DNA from: an uncultured Lachnospiraceae bacterium
GTDB lineage: Bacteria > Bacillota > Clostridia > Lachnospirales > Lachnospiraceae
Direction of reading: 5' to 3'
NCBI GenBank assembly: GCA_934351765.1
Contig: CAKRJM010000090.1
Coordinates: forward strand, 1-8,818
Length of the DNA stretch: 8,818 nucleotides
In this document: positions 1 through 5,874 of the stretch, piece by piece
Position numbering within the stretch: the first letter of the stretch is position 1
How the letters are laid out: each line of letters starts with the position of its first letter
Program-made: the position numbers and the translations under genes
The notes under the pieces: model-generated
Seen by the model: only the letters and a program-made list of their open reading frames with translations
What the model was told of the DNA's origin: nothing
The model's database searches: none

Positions 1-34
1 CTGCAAAGCAGCGTCGGAGCGCAGCACCGGTCTG
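1..34. repeat. 34-bp direct repeat, copy 1
   Basis: This stretch recurs at 111-144 with two mismatches (a/g at the tenth base and g/a at the thirtieth). The copies are 110 bp apart, which is not a multiple of three, so they cannot be read in one uninterrupted frame. Read in the third frame from the window start, this copy gives a short basic peptide that stops at a TAG at 51-53. That could be the C-terminus of a gene starting left of the window. The first frame stops at 40-42. I cannot identify the upstream gene from so little sequence. Confidence 0.7.
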
Positions 35-110
35 CGGCTTAAGCGCAAAATAGCAGAACAGCCAGAGCGGAAAGATATATCCGAAGAAGGCGGTTCGGAG
101 CAGACAGAAG

Positions 111-144
111 CTGCAAAGCGGCGTCGGAGCGCAGCACCGATCTG
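111..144. repeat. 34-bp direct repeat, copy 2
   Basis: This is the second copy of the repeat at 1-34. Read in the second frame it encodes the same RRSAAP peptide that copy 1 gives in the third frame, so the peptide sequence is preserved across a frame change. Similarity ends near 144. The second frame stays open to a TAG at 323-325, but it would overlap the start of the next gene by more than 100 bp, so I do not call it a gene. A local duplication at the end of an upstream gene, or an intergenic repeat family, are the two simple explanations. Confidence 0.65.
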
Positions 145-198
145 TGTAGCGCGTGCGTATTTTAATTGGAAAAGAACACGGAAAACGGTTCAGGATAG

Positions 199-204
199 AA
201 GGAG
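199..204 (+). promoter_or_regulatory. Ribosome binding site deciding the start at 210
   Basis: AAGGAG lies five bases before the ATG at 210. That start places a textbook signal peptide at the very N-terminus. An upstream in-frame GTG at 153 would add 19 residues, has no comparable ribosome binding site, and would push the hydrophobic segment inward. The ATG at 210 is therefore preferred. Confidence 0.8.
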
Positions 205-209
205 ATTAT

Positions 210-2177
210 ATGAAAACACATACAAAACGAGTTCTTTTAATAAGTCTTGTCTGCTGTCTTTTGACAGTCTGCCTGGGGCTTTCGGCCTTGGCAACGGGCG
301 GCACTGCAGATGCAACTCTGAGTAGCCTGGAGGTTTCACCGGGAACACTGACACCGGCGTTCTCATCTAATGTATATGAATATCAGGTAGAGGTCGGAGC
401 AGATTGTGATAAACTGCTGGTAAGTGGAAAGACTACTGACAGCGGCGCCAAGATGGTGATTGCCGGAAATGACGGACTGAAGGCCGGAAGCAATGCGGTC
501 ATCGTTAATGTGACAGCGGCAGATGGTGTAACCAAAGCAAAATATACCATTACCGTTATTCGCGGATCTGAACAGGGCGAGTCGGGATCCCTCCCGGCAC
601 AGGCTGACTCGACCCAGCCGGCACAGAACTCTTCCGGTGAATCCATCGGAAATTCGCCTTTGTCCGGGCCGAATCTCAGCGGAAGCCAGGCTTCCGGAAG
701 CACGGAAAGCCAGCAGGCTGACCAGGCAACGACGTCATCCAGCGGAACTGTGACCAGCGCAGGAAAGACCTATACGCTTTCCGAACCGGCAGAAGGACTT
801 GTTCCTTCCGGATTCATTGCCGTGGATGTGACCATCGGTGATCAGACGGTGAAGGGCTGGCGGTTCAGTGACTCGGAGGCAGAGGGATTCTATCTCCTTT
901 ACGGAACCGATGAAGCCGGGAAGACTACATTTTATATTTATGATGCCACCGAAGGAACGGTCATTACAGCACCGGAGGGCATCCTGACCATGAACCAGGA
1001 GAGCCAGATCTCCCAGAATCAGTTAAAAACAGCACAGACCAGCTATCAGAAACGGCTGCAGTTCCGCCTTTATATCATTATTGCACTGGCGGTTCTGTGC
1101 TTTATCCTGCTGATCGCACTGACAGCTTCTGTGACCGGACATAAACATGGAAAAGAGACGGCGGAAGTATTTGACGAGCCGGAGGAGGAAGTGTCACATC
1201 CGGTGGCAGCAAGAGAACGTGCGCGCCGTGCGTATGAGCTGGATGAAGAATACGAAGATGAGGAAGAGGACTTCTATGCGGACGGTGACGAAGACGAGCG
1301 TAATTATCATGTGAGCATCGATGAACCGGAGCACGAAGACATACAGGACGAGTTCGCCGGAGAACCGGAGTACGAAGACGAGGCGGATGAGTTTGCCGGA
1401 GAACCGGAGTACGAGGATGAGGCAGATGAGTTTGCCGGAGAACCGGAGTACGAGGATGAGGCAGATGAGTTTGCCGGAGAGCTGGAAGATGTAGAAAATC
1501 TGGAACTTTTTGATGAAGAACCAGGATATGAGGAAGAACCGAAGGATATTGAAATTTCTCAGAAACCGACAGCACCGGTGCAGGCGGAAAAAACCATAAG
1601 GAAACAGGAAGCATCGATGGTAGCCCCGAAACAGGAGAAACTGTCGGAGCGTGATCAGGATGACGATTTAGAACTGATCGATCTGGATTTAGACCTGGAT
1701 GACAATCTGGATGAGGCGGAAGCAGAACCGGAGTTTGAGGATATTCCGGCGCTGGAAGAGGATGATCTGGAAGAGGATGATCCAGAAGAAGATGATCCGG
1801 AAGAAGATCGGAAAGAAGATCTGTCGGAAGATGATTTCGATGTAGATCTGGAGGACCTTGTTCTGGAAAACCTGGATCTGGGAGACGATGTGCCGGCAGA
1901 AGCGAACGCTGAGCCAGCTACAGCGGAACCGGCGGCTGCCGAGCCGGAATACGAAGAGAAATCGGAAGAACCGGCGGAGGCTTCGAAGGCGGAGGATGAT
2001 CTGGATGCAGATTTTGACCTGCTGGAGGCACTGCTTTCGGATTCCGTAAGAAGCGGAAAACCGGAAGGAAAAGACAGCATTGTAAACCGGGCAGCCAGAC
2101 AGGCCGGCCGGAAAGAGCAGCACAGTGAGGAAGAAGCACCGGTGAATCCTGTGAGAGAGCTGAAGCGGAAGAAATAG
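210..2177 (+). CDS. Membrane-anchored cadherin-like beta-sandwich protein with acidic cytoplasmic tail
   Basis: The product is 655 residues of unknown function. Residues 1-29 form a signal peptide (basic MKTHTKR, a leucine/valine/cysteine-rich core, then an SALA-type end). Residues about 37-119 match the cadherin-like beta-sandwich domain (pattern LSSLEVSPG...F..NVYEYQVEV...Y.ITVIRG). A serine/glutamine/threonine-rich linker (about 120-184) follows. Residues 185-257 form a second compact outer domain with the signature GFYLLYGTDEAG..TFYIYDA. A glutamine-rich, possibly helical stretch leads into one transmembrane helix at about 287-308. The remaining 345 or so residues are extremely rich in Glu and Asp, with tandem repeats, and end in a basic KRKK. 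Type I topology is inferred: domains outside, acidic tail inside. There is no good lipobox and no sortase motif. The acidic tail is probably disordered and could be a scaffold or ion-binding region. The domain call is fairly sure; no function can be assigned. Its promoter is not visible. Confidence 0.88.
   Translation: MKTHTKRVLLISLVCCLLTVCLGLSALATGGTADATLSSLEVSPGTLTPAFSSNVYEYQVEVGADCDKLLVSGKTTDSGAKMVIAGNDGLKAGSNAVIVNVTAADGVTKAKYTITVIRGSEQGESGSLPAQADSTQPAQNSSGESIGNSPLSGPNLSGSQASGSTESQQADQATTSSSGTVTSAGKTYTLSEPAEGLVPSGFIAVDVTIGDQTVKGWRFSDSEAEGFYLLYGTDEAGKTTFYIYDATEGTVITAPEGILTMNQESQISQNQLKTAQTSYQKRLQFRLYIIIALAVLCFILLIALTASVTGHKHGKETAEVFDEPEEEVSHPVAARERARRAYELDEEYEDEEEDFYADGDEDERNYHVSIDEPEHEDIQDEFAGEPEYEDEADEFAGEPEYEDEADEFAGEPEYEDEADEFAGELEDVENLELFDEEPGYEEEPKDIEISQKPTAPVQAEKTIRKQEASMVAPKQEKLSERDQDDDLELIDLDLDLDDNLDEAEAEPEFEDIPALEEDDLEEDDPEEDDPEEDRKEDLSEDDFDVDLEDLVLENLDLGDDVPAEANAEPATAEPAAAEPEYEEKSEEPAEASKAEDDLDADFDLLEALLSDSVRSGKPEGKDSIVNRAARQAGRKEQHSEEEAPVNPVRELKRKK
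1347..1480 (+). repeat. 39-bp in-frame tandem repeat (3.4 units)
   Basis: Three full units (1347-1385, 1386-1424, 1425-1463) and a 17-base partial fourth unit (1464-1480) lie inside the acidic tail of the membrane protein. Each unit encodes the 13-residue peptide DEFAGEPEYEDEA at residues 380-418. Units 2 and 3 are identical at the DNA level, while unit 1 differs at a few third positions. This suggests recent expansion by slippage or unequal recombination. The unit length is a multiple of three, so copy-number change would not break the frame. Confidence 0.95.
1752..1811 (+). repeat. 15-bp in-frame tandem repeat (EEDD motif)
   Basis: Four consecutive 15-bp units encode LEEDD, LEEDD, PEEDD and PEEDR at residues 515-534 of the membrane protein. 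The first two units are identical in DNA and the others have drifted. With the 39-bp array upstream and the AEPA-rich stretch downstream, this shows that the acidic tail was built from short in-frame expansions. Confidence 0.85.
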
Positions 2178-2206
2178 GAGATAAGGCCGCCGGGATACTT
2201 CAGAAA

Positions 2207-2228
2207 AAGGATAGATTACGGTATCCTT
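2207..2228. other. Small stem-loop after the membrane-protein gene
   Basis: AAGGATA (2207-2213) pairs with TATCCTT (2222-2228) around an 8-base loop. The same right arm could instead pair through GTATCC (2221-2226) with GGATAC (2193-2198), so two alternative folds exist. No T-run follows, so it is not an intrinsic terminator on its own. Confidence 0.4.
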
Positions 2229-2233
2229 AATCA

Positions 2234-2340
2234 TATCAAAAGTGGCTGACGCCGCCGTCCTGCCCATGTATGGCATTGGCACATATTTGAGTTGCCGCTG
2301 TCATACATGGAAAGTGGATCGGCGGCTGTTCTTTTTGATA
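2234..2340 (+). terminator. Long nested hairpin, probable terminator or structured RNA
   Basis: Nested inverted repeats span about 107 nt. The outer arms are TATCAAAA (2234-2241) with TTTTGATA (2333-2340). Next come GCCGCCG (2251-2257) with CGGCGGC (2320-2326). Inside is a 12-bp arm, CCATGTATGGCA (2264-2275) with TGTCATACATGG (2299-2310), containing one G-U pair. A short GGCA/TGCC stem closes the tip. The GC stem is followed by TGTTCTTTTT (2327-2336), a reasonable U-tract, and the A-run in the left arm would give the same on the other strand. It most simply ends transcription of the membrane-protein gene. The length is more than a terminator needs, so a small RNA or an intergenic repeat element is also possible. 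Confidence 0.6.
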
Positions 2341-2467
2341 AGAAAGAATAAGCTGAAGAGATAAGCACGTTCGGAAGAGGACAGGCGGTTAAGAGGGCTG
2401 TGGAGAGAAGCAGCCTGACTACGGCAGATTGGTATTTATGTAGAGACGCGAAAGGCAGATCTTTGTG

Positions 2468-2496
2468 TTGACATTTCTTCCTCCGGGTGCTATGAT
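2468..2496 (+). promoter_or_regulatory. Sigma-A promoter for the DRE-TIM enzyme gene
   Basis: A perfect -35 TTGACA (2468-2473), a 17-bp spacer and a -10 TATGAT (2491-2496, five of six bases) make a very strong housekeeping-type promoter. Transcription would start near 2503, giving a leader of about 64 bases before the ATG at 2567. I see no clear operator next to it. Confidence 0.85.
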
Positions 2497-2566
2497 GGTA
2501 CAGAACACTGATATGCGTTAATGCAAACACACTTCAACGCGCGAAAGAATAAGGGGAGAAACGATC

Positions 2567-3541
2567 ATGACATCAAGAAAGGGAAACTTAATGGGAGTCC
2601 GCGGAGATCTGAAGGTACTGGATGCAACGATCCGCGACGGAGGACTGTGCAATAATTTTGATTTTACCGATGAGTTCGTAACAGAGCTTTATAAAACGAA
2701 TATTAAAAGCGGCGTTGATTATATGGAGTTTGGCTATAAGGCAAGCAGAGAACTGTTCAGTGAGAAGGATTTTGGAAAATGGAAGTTCTGTAAGGAAGAG
2801 GATATCCGCGCCATTGTCGGCGATAATATTTCCGATATGAAAATCTCGGTTATGGCAGATGTGGGGCGCTGTGATTTTAAAAAGGATTTTCTTCCGAGAA
2901 GCGAAAGCGTCATTGATATGGTACGGGTGGCATGCTACATCCATCAGATGCCGGCGGCGATTGAGATGATCGAATATCTTCACAATCTGGGATACGAAAA
3001 CTGCTGCAATATCATGGCAGTTTCTCAGGTCAATGGAAATCAGCTGGAGGAGGCGCTGGAGATGCTGGTGACATCCAGCGTGGATGTGATCTACCTGGTG
3101 GACAGCTATGGATCTCTGTATCCGGAAAATGCTTCGGATCTGGCGCAGTTATACCTTCGCCATGCGGAGAAAGCCGGAAAGCAGGTTGGATTCCATGGTC
3201 ATAATAATCAGAATCTGGCTTTTGCCAATACCATTGATACCATGTCACGCGGAATCTCCTACCTGGATGCAACGGCCATGGGAATGGGACGTGGAGCCGG
3301 AAATTGTGCCATGGAGCTGTTGCTGGGCTTTTTGAAGAATCCCAAGTATAACCTGTACAGCCTTTTGAATTTTATTGAGAAGTACATGCTTCCGCTTCAT
3401 GAGACTGTGACCTGGGGCTATGATCTTCAGTATATGTTTACCGGCCAGTTGAACCGTCATCCGAGAGAGGCTATTGCATTTACCGAGGAGAAGAGGAAGG
3501 ATTACTGCGAATTCTATAAGTCGCTGCTGGATAATTTCTAA
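2567..3541 (+). CDS. DRE-TIM metallolyase / HMG-CoA lyase-like aldolase
   Basis: This 324-residue protein is a TIM-barrel enzyme of the DRE-TIM metallolyase superfamily, closest in motifs to the 4-hydroxy-2-oxovalerate aldolase-like branch. The opening signature DATIRDGG is at residues 19-26; its Arg-Asp pair is the catalytic/metal site of the family. The HGHNN motif at 210-214 supplies the two metal-ligand histidines, and the glycine loop GMGRGAGN is at 239-246. Known members cleave or form C-C bonds next to a 2-oxo acid or acyl-CoA using a divalent metal; the substrate here cannot be told. The C-terminus after about 270 does not obviously match the partner-binding domain of DmpG/BphI, and no acetaldehyde dehydrogenase lies nearby, so aromatic degradation is unlikely. 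The start at 2567 has AAGGGGAG eight bases upstream. An in-frame ATG at 2591 also has a possible site and remains an alternative. The gene has its own promoter and terminator, so it is probably monocistronic and soluble. Confidence 0.87.
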   Translation: MTSRKGNLMGVRGDLKVLDATIRDGGLCNNFDFTDEFVTELYKTNIKSGVDYMEFGYKASRELFSEKDFGKWKFCKEEDIRAIVGDNISDMKISVMADVGRCDFKKDFLPRSESVIDMVRVACYIHQMPAAIEMIEYLHNLGYENCCNIMAVSQVNGNQLEEALEMLVTSSVDVIYLVDSYGSLYPENASDLAQLYLRHAEKAGKQVGFHGHNNQNLAFANTIDTMSRGISYLDATAMGMGRGAGNCAMELLLGFLKNPKYNLYSLLNFIEKYMLPLHETVTWGYDLQYMFTGQLNRHPREAIAFTEEKRKDYCEFYKSLLDNF

Positions 3542-3602
3542 ACGAAGAAGCAGCCTGTAAAAACAGATTTCAAAAAGCAGAAAATCATATCATAAAGAGA
3601 TG

Positions 3603-3645
3603 AAGAAGAGTTCCCGTGTATGAAATAGGGGACTCTTTTCTTCTT
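3603..3645 (+). terminator. Intrinsic terminator after the DRE-TIM gene
   Basis: GAGTTCCC (3608-3615) pairs with GGGGACTC (3628-3635), one G-U pair, around a 12-base loop. TTTTCTTCTTT follows from 3636. The stem can be extended by A-T pairs at its base. It lies about 65 bp after the stop codon and separates this gene from the regulator operon. Confidence 0.85.
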
Positions 3646-3673
3646 TCATAGGAAAGCTCGTCCTATGAAAGAA
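3641..3673. repeat. Perfect 13-bp inverted repeat next to the terminator
   Basis: TTCTTTCATAGGA (3641-3653) and TCCTATGAAAGAA (3661-3673) are perfect reverse complements around the 7-base loop AAGCTCG. No T-run follows on either strand, so it is not a standard terminator. Its left arm begins inside the U-tract of the preceding terminator. The ten bases GGAAAGCTCG (3651-3660) recur at 3688-3697. It could be a member of a dispersed intergenic palindrome family, an mRNA 3'-end stabiliser, or a protein-binding site. Confidence 0.85.
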
Positions 3674-3756
3674 AAGAAAATTCGGGTGGAAAGCTCGCAT
3701 ACGCCCTTGCGAAATCGCTGGCATCATCAAAAAGAACATAAGTTCGAAATTTCTGC

Positions 3757-3785
3757 TTGCATTTCTCCTTAAACTGTGCTATCAT
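3757..3785 (+). promoter_or_regulatory. Sigma-A promoter of the gntR-mcsA-mcsB-clpC operon
   Basis: A -35 TTGCAT (3757-3762, four of six), a 17-bp spacer and a -10 TATCAT (3780-3785, four of six) sit 36 bp before the regulator's start codon. Transcription would begin near 3792. I found no tandem GGTCAAA-type CtsR box and no CIRCE element around it, unlike the Bacillus clpC operon. Confidence 0.72.
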
Positions 3786-3795
3786 AAATAGCACA
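3775..3795. promoter_or_regulatory. 21-bp palindrome over the -10 box, probable GntR operator
   Basis: TGTGCTAT (3775-3782) and ATAGCACA (3788-3795) are perfect reverse complements with the 5-base centre CATAA. The palindrome covers the whole -10 element and the likely transcription start. A dimeric repressor bound there would block RNA polymerase. Because the first gene downstream is a small GntR-family regulator, autoregulation of the operon is the natural inference. A stem-loop at the transcript's 5' end is less likely, as the start site lies inside the palindrome. Confidence 0.65.
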
Positions 3796-3820
3796 AATAC
3801 GACGAAAGAGGCGGAATATC

Positions 3821-4204
3821 ATGTTGATCAATCTTGATTTTAAAAGTGATGAGGCGCTGTATATCCAGCTTCGCAACCAAATCATTCTGGCAATTGCGAC
3901 AGATACGCTCCATGAGGGAGATCCCCTTCCTTCTGTAAGGAATCTGGCGGATGATATCGGCATCAATATGCACACGGTAAATAAAGCATATACTGTATTA
4001 AAGCAGGAGGGCTTTGTGAAGCTGGACCGCCGCAAGGGCGCAGTGATCGCCGTTGATTTTGACAAAATGGAGGTTATGCAGGAGCTGATGGAGGACATGG
4101 AAGTGCTTCTTGCCAAGGCAACCTGCCGGAATATATCCAGAGAAGAAATCCATCAGATGGTAGATACCATGATGGATCAGTTTGAGGGAATTGAAGGAAT
4201 CTGA
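3821..4204 (+). CDS. GntR-family (YtrA-like) transcriptional regulator
   Basis: This is a 127-residue DNA-binding protein. Residues about 10-78 form the GntR winged helix: an opening helix around YIQLRNQI, the helix-turn-helix at about 37-66 (PSVRNLADDIGIN then HTVNKAYTVLKQEGFV), and a basic wing around DRRKG (69-73). Only about 45 helical residues follow, far too few for the FadR, HutC or MocR effector domains. This fits the short YtrA subgroup, which typically acts as a dimeric repressor, often autoregulated and often next to ABC transporters. Here there is no transporter; instead it heads mcsA, mcsB and clpC, in the place CtsR holds in Bacillus. It shows no resemblance to CtsR by eye. The gap to mcsA is 23 bp, so co-transcription is likely. 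A GAGG ribosome binding site (3808-3811) lies nine bases before the ATG. The palindrome over its promoter is the probable operator. The signal it senses is unknown. Confidence 0.9.
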   Translation: MLINLDFKSDEALYIQLRNQIILAIATDTLHEGDPLPSVRNLADDIGINMHTVNKAYTVLKQEGFVKLDRRKGAVIAVDFDKMEVMQELMEDMEVLLAKATCRNISREEIHQMVDTMMDQFEGIEGI

Positions 4205-4227
4205 GAGATTGCTCAGAGGAGGATAGA

Positions 4228-4833
4228 ATGATGTTGTGTGAGAAATGCAGGACACGGGAAGCGAATATTCGCTACACCGAGGTGATCAATGGCATAAAGA
4301 CGGAGCATAATCTTTGCAGTCAATGTGCCAGAGAAATGGATTTTGGCCATTATTCGGCCATGTTTGATACGGATTATCCCATCGGAAAGTTGTTGTCCGA
4401 TCTCTTCGGTCTGACCGGGGAGGAAACGGAACAGGAGGATGCGGGGCTGGATCAGGTCGTATGTCCCACCTGCCATACGGCATACAGCGATTTTGTGAAG
4501 AACAGCCGGTTCGGCTGTCCGGACTGTTACGGGGTCTTTGATCTGCTCATGAGTGAGAACATTAAGAGGATCCAGGGCAGTGTGAACCATAAAGGAAAGC
4601 ATCCGCGGTTCCATTACGAGAACGAATTTGGTACGGAGAGGAAAGCTTCCGGTGCGGAAAACAACGCAGTGGAAAAAACTGGCTGGAATCCAGAGGATGC
4701 AGAACGGGAAGAAAAACTGGCGGTTTTGAAATCCAAGCTTCAGGAGGCAATCCTGGAAGAAGAATATGAGCAGGCAGCGAAGTATCGTGATGAGATCCGG
4801 GAGTTGAAAGAAAGGACGGAGAAGCATGCTTAA
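4228..4833 (+). CDS. mcsA: McsA-type zinc-binding UVR-domain protein, McsB activator
   Basis: This 201-residue protein has the McsA layout. Four CxxC motifs, at C4/C7, C30/C33, C79/C82 and C97/C100, should hold two metal ions, usually zinc. A charged linker with little order follows (about 115-160). A C-terminal UVR motif (about 163-198, with EEYEQAAKYRDEI at 178-190) ends the protein. In Bacillus and Staphylococcus, McsA binds and activates the arginine kinase McsB and helps it act as a ClpC adaptor. All eight cysteines are intact, so this part of the system looks functional. The gene lies 23 bp after the regulator and overlaps mcsB by 8 bp, suggesting translational coupling. An AGGAGG site at 4217-4222 serves two adjacent ATG codons (4228 and 4231). 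The second has the better spacing, so the true protein may be one residue shorter. Confidence 0.92.
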   Translation: MMLCEKCRTREANIRYTEVINGIKTEHNLCSQCAREMDFGHYSAMFDTDYPIGKLLSDLFGLTGEETEQEDAGLDQVVCPTCHTAYSDFVKNSRFGCPDCYGVFDLLMSENIKRIQGSVNHKGKHPRFHYENEFGTERKASGAENNAVEKTGWNPEDAEREEKLAVLKSKLQEAILEEEYEQAAKYRDEIRELKERTEKHA

Positions 4834-5857
4834 ATGGTATCAGAAAACGGAAGAAAGCCATGATGTCTTTGTGGCAGAGCGTGTCCGTCTGGTGAGAAAT
4901 CTGGCTCATGAGCCCTTTCCGGTGAAGCTTTCCGAGGAAGAGGGGAAGGCGCTGCTGGGACGGATGGAGCGCGGTATGGAAACGCTTCGGGATGAAACAG
5001 GCGCGGCCTTTTCAGTGCTGGAAATGCCGGAGCTGGGAGATACAGAAAAGCAGGCCTTAAAGGAACGCCGTGCCATCAATGGCGCCGGAGCCATGAAGAA
5101 AGGGCCGGAGCGGCTGCTCCTTTCGGCCGATGAAAGCGAAAGCCTTTTATTAAACGGGGAGGATCATATCCGGATCCAGTGTATCGGAAGCGGAACCGGG
5201 CTGGAAGCACTGTGGAAAGAAGCGGACCGGCTGGATGATGCGGTTAATGAACAGTTTCCCTATGCCTTCCATGAGAAATACGGTTATCTGACTGCATATC
5301 CGACCAATGTGGGAACGGGACTGCGTGCCGGTGTGACCCTGCATCTGCCGCTGTTGTCCGTGGGGAAGCAGTTCGGAAAGCTGGTCAATGAGATTGGACG
5401 GTTTGGTGTCAGTGTCCGTGGCCTGTACGGTGACGGAGCGGAAAATTATGGAGCACTCTATGAGGTTTCCAATCAGAAGACTCTGGGGGTCAGTGAAGCA
5501 GAGATTCTGTCACTGGTACAGCAGATGGCAGACCGTCTGGCAGGCAATGAACGGAAAATGAAGACCATGACCCTGAAGAACCATCGCCTGGACATGGAGG
5601 ACGAGGTGTTTAAATCCTATGGGGTATTGAAATATGCAAAAAAGCTCAGCGTGAAGGAGGCCATGATTTATTTATCTCAGGTGCGTGTCGGTGAGACGGA
5701 GGGGCTTCTGGAGTTTCGCTCACCCATGAATTTCTACGGACTGATGCTGGAAATCCAGCAGGCGAATCTGGAGCTTCTGGCTCCGGAGGCAGATCGGGGA
5801 GATCTGAAAAAGGCACGGGCGGATCATATCAGAAAACGGCTGCCGGAACTGGTTTAG
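4826..5857 (+). CDS. mcsB: McsB-type protein arginine kinase, divergent active site
   Basis: This 343-residue member of the ATP:guanido phosphotransferase fold is slightly shorter than Bacillus McsB. Family McsB transfers phosphate from ATP to protein arginines, marking them for ClpCP. Recognisable motifs, in order: RVRLVRN (19-25, nucleotide-binding arginines), GEDHIRIQC (111-119, with the catalytic-type Glu at 112), PTNVGTGLRA (159-168) and VRGLYGDG (197-204). Several key places differ from the consensus as I know it. Residue 158 is Tyr (codon TAT at 5297-5299) where the catalytic Cys of TSCPTNVGTG is expected. SSR before the first motif is AER (17-19). The conserved HLISP segment reads RAING (82-86). 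Glu in YGEG is Asp203. The C-terminal Arg-Asp phospho-arginine site is not clear (RGD at 324-326). The frame is open throughout, so this is not a simple pseudogene. It may be a low-activity or non-catalytic McsB acting as a ClpC adaptor. It starts inside the end of mcsA and ends 17 bp before clpC. Confidence 0.9.
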   Translation: MLKWYQKTEESHDVFVAERVRLVRNLAHEPFPVKLSEEEGKALLGRMERGMETLRDETGAAFSVLEMPELGDTEKQALKERRAINGAGAMKKGPERLLLSADESESLLLNGEDHIRIQCIGSGTGLEALWKEADRLDDAVNEQFPYAFHEKYGYLTAYPTNVGTGLRAGVTLHLPLLSVGKQFGKLVNEIGRFGVSVRGLYGDGAENYGALYEVSNQKTLGVSEAEILSLVQQMADRLAGNERKMKTMTLKNHRLDMEDEVFKSYGVLKYAKKLSVKEAMIYLSQVRVGETEGLLEFRSPMNFYGLMLEIQQANLELLAPEADRGDLKKARADHIRKRLPELV

Positions 5858-5874
5858 CCGACAGAGGAGGAATT

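Larger units (their letters stand above)
2178..2566. other. 389-bp intergenic region
   Basis: No convincing gene is seen on either strand. From left to right it holds a small hairpin (2207-2228), a long nested hairpin with a T-run (2234-2340), about 125 bp in which I see nothing supportable (2341-2467), a near-consensus promoter (2468-2496), and a roughly 65-base leader ending in an AAGGGGAG ribosome binding site (2551-2558). Confidence 0.75.

Noticed and set aside
153..209. GTG start at 153 for the membrane protein
   Set aside because: It has no good ribosome binding site and displaces the signal peptide; the ATG at 210 has AAGGAG at ideal spacing.
2..325. Open second frame across the window start
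   Set aside because: It would overlap the signal-peptide coding region of the next gene by over 100 bp and its translation there is plainly the shifted frame of that gene.
1102..2282. Several long minus-strand open frames rich in Ser, Arg or Pro opposite the acidic tail
   Set aside because: They mirror the repetitive Glu/Asp codons of the real gene, lack ribosome binding sites and have highly skewed composition.
3641..3673. Second intrinsic terminator
   Set aside because: The stem is perfect but no T-run follows on either strand.
3775..3795. CIRCE (HrcA) element at the operon promoter
   Set aside because: CIRCE arms are TTAGCACTC/GAGTGCTAA with a 9-base spacer; the arms here differ and the spacer is 5 bases.
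4826..5857. mcsB as a pseudogene
   Set aside because: The frame is intact over full family length with good spacing, and most binding motifs remain; the changes are substitutions, not disruptions.
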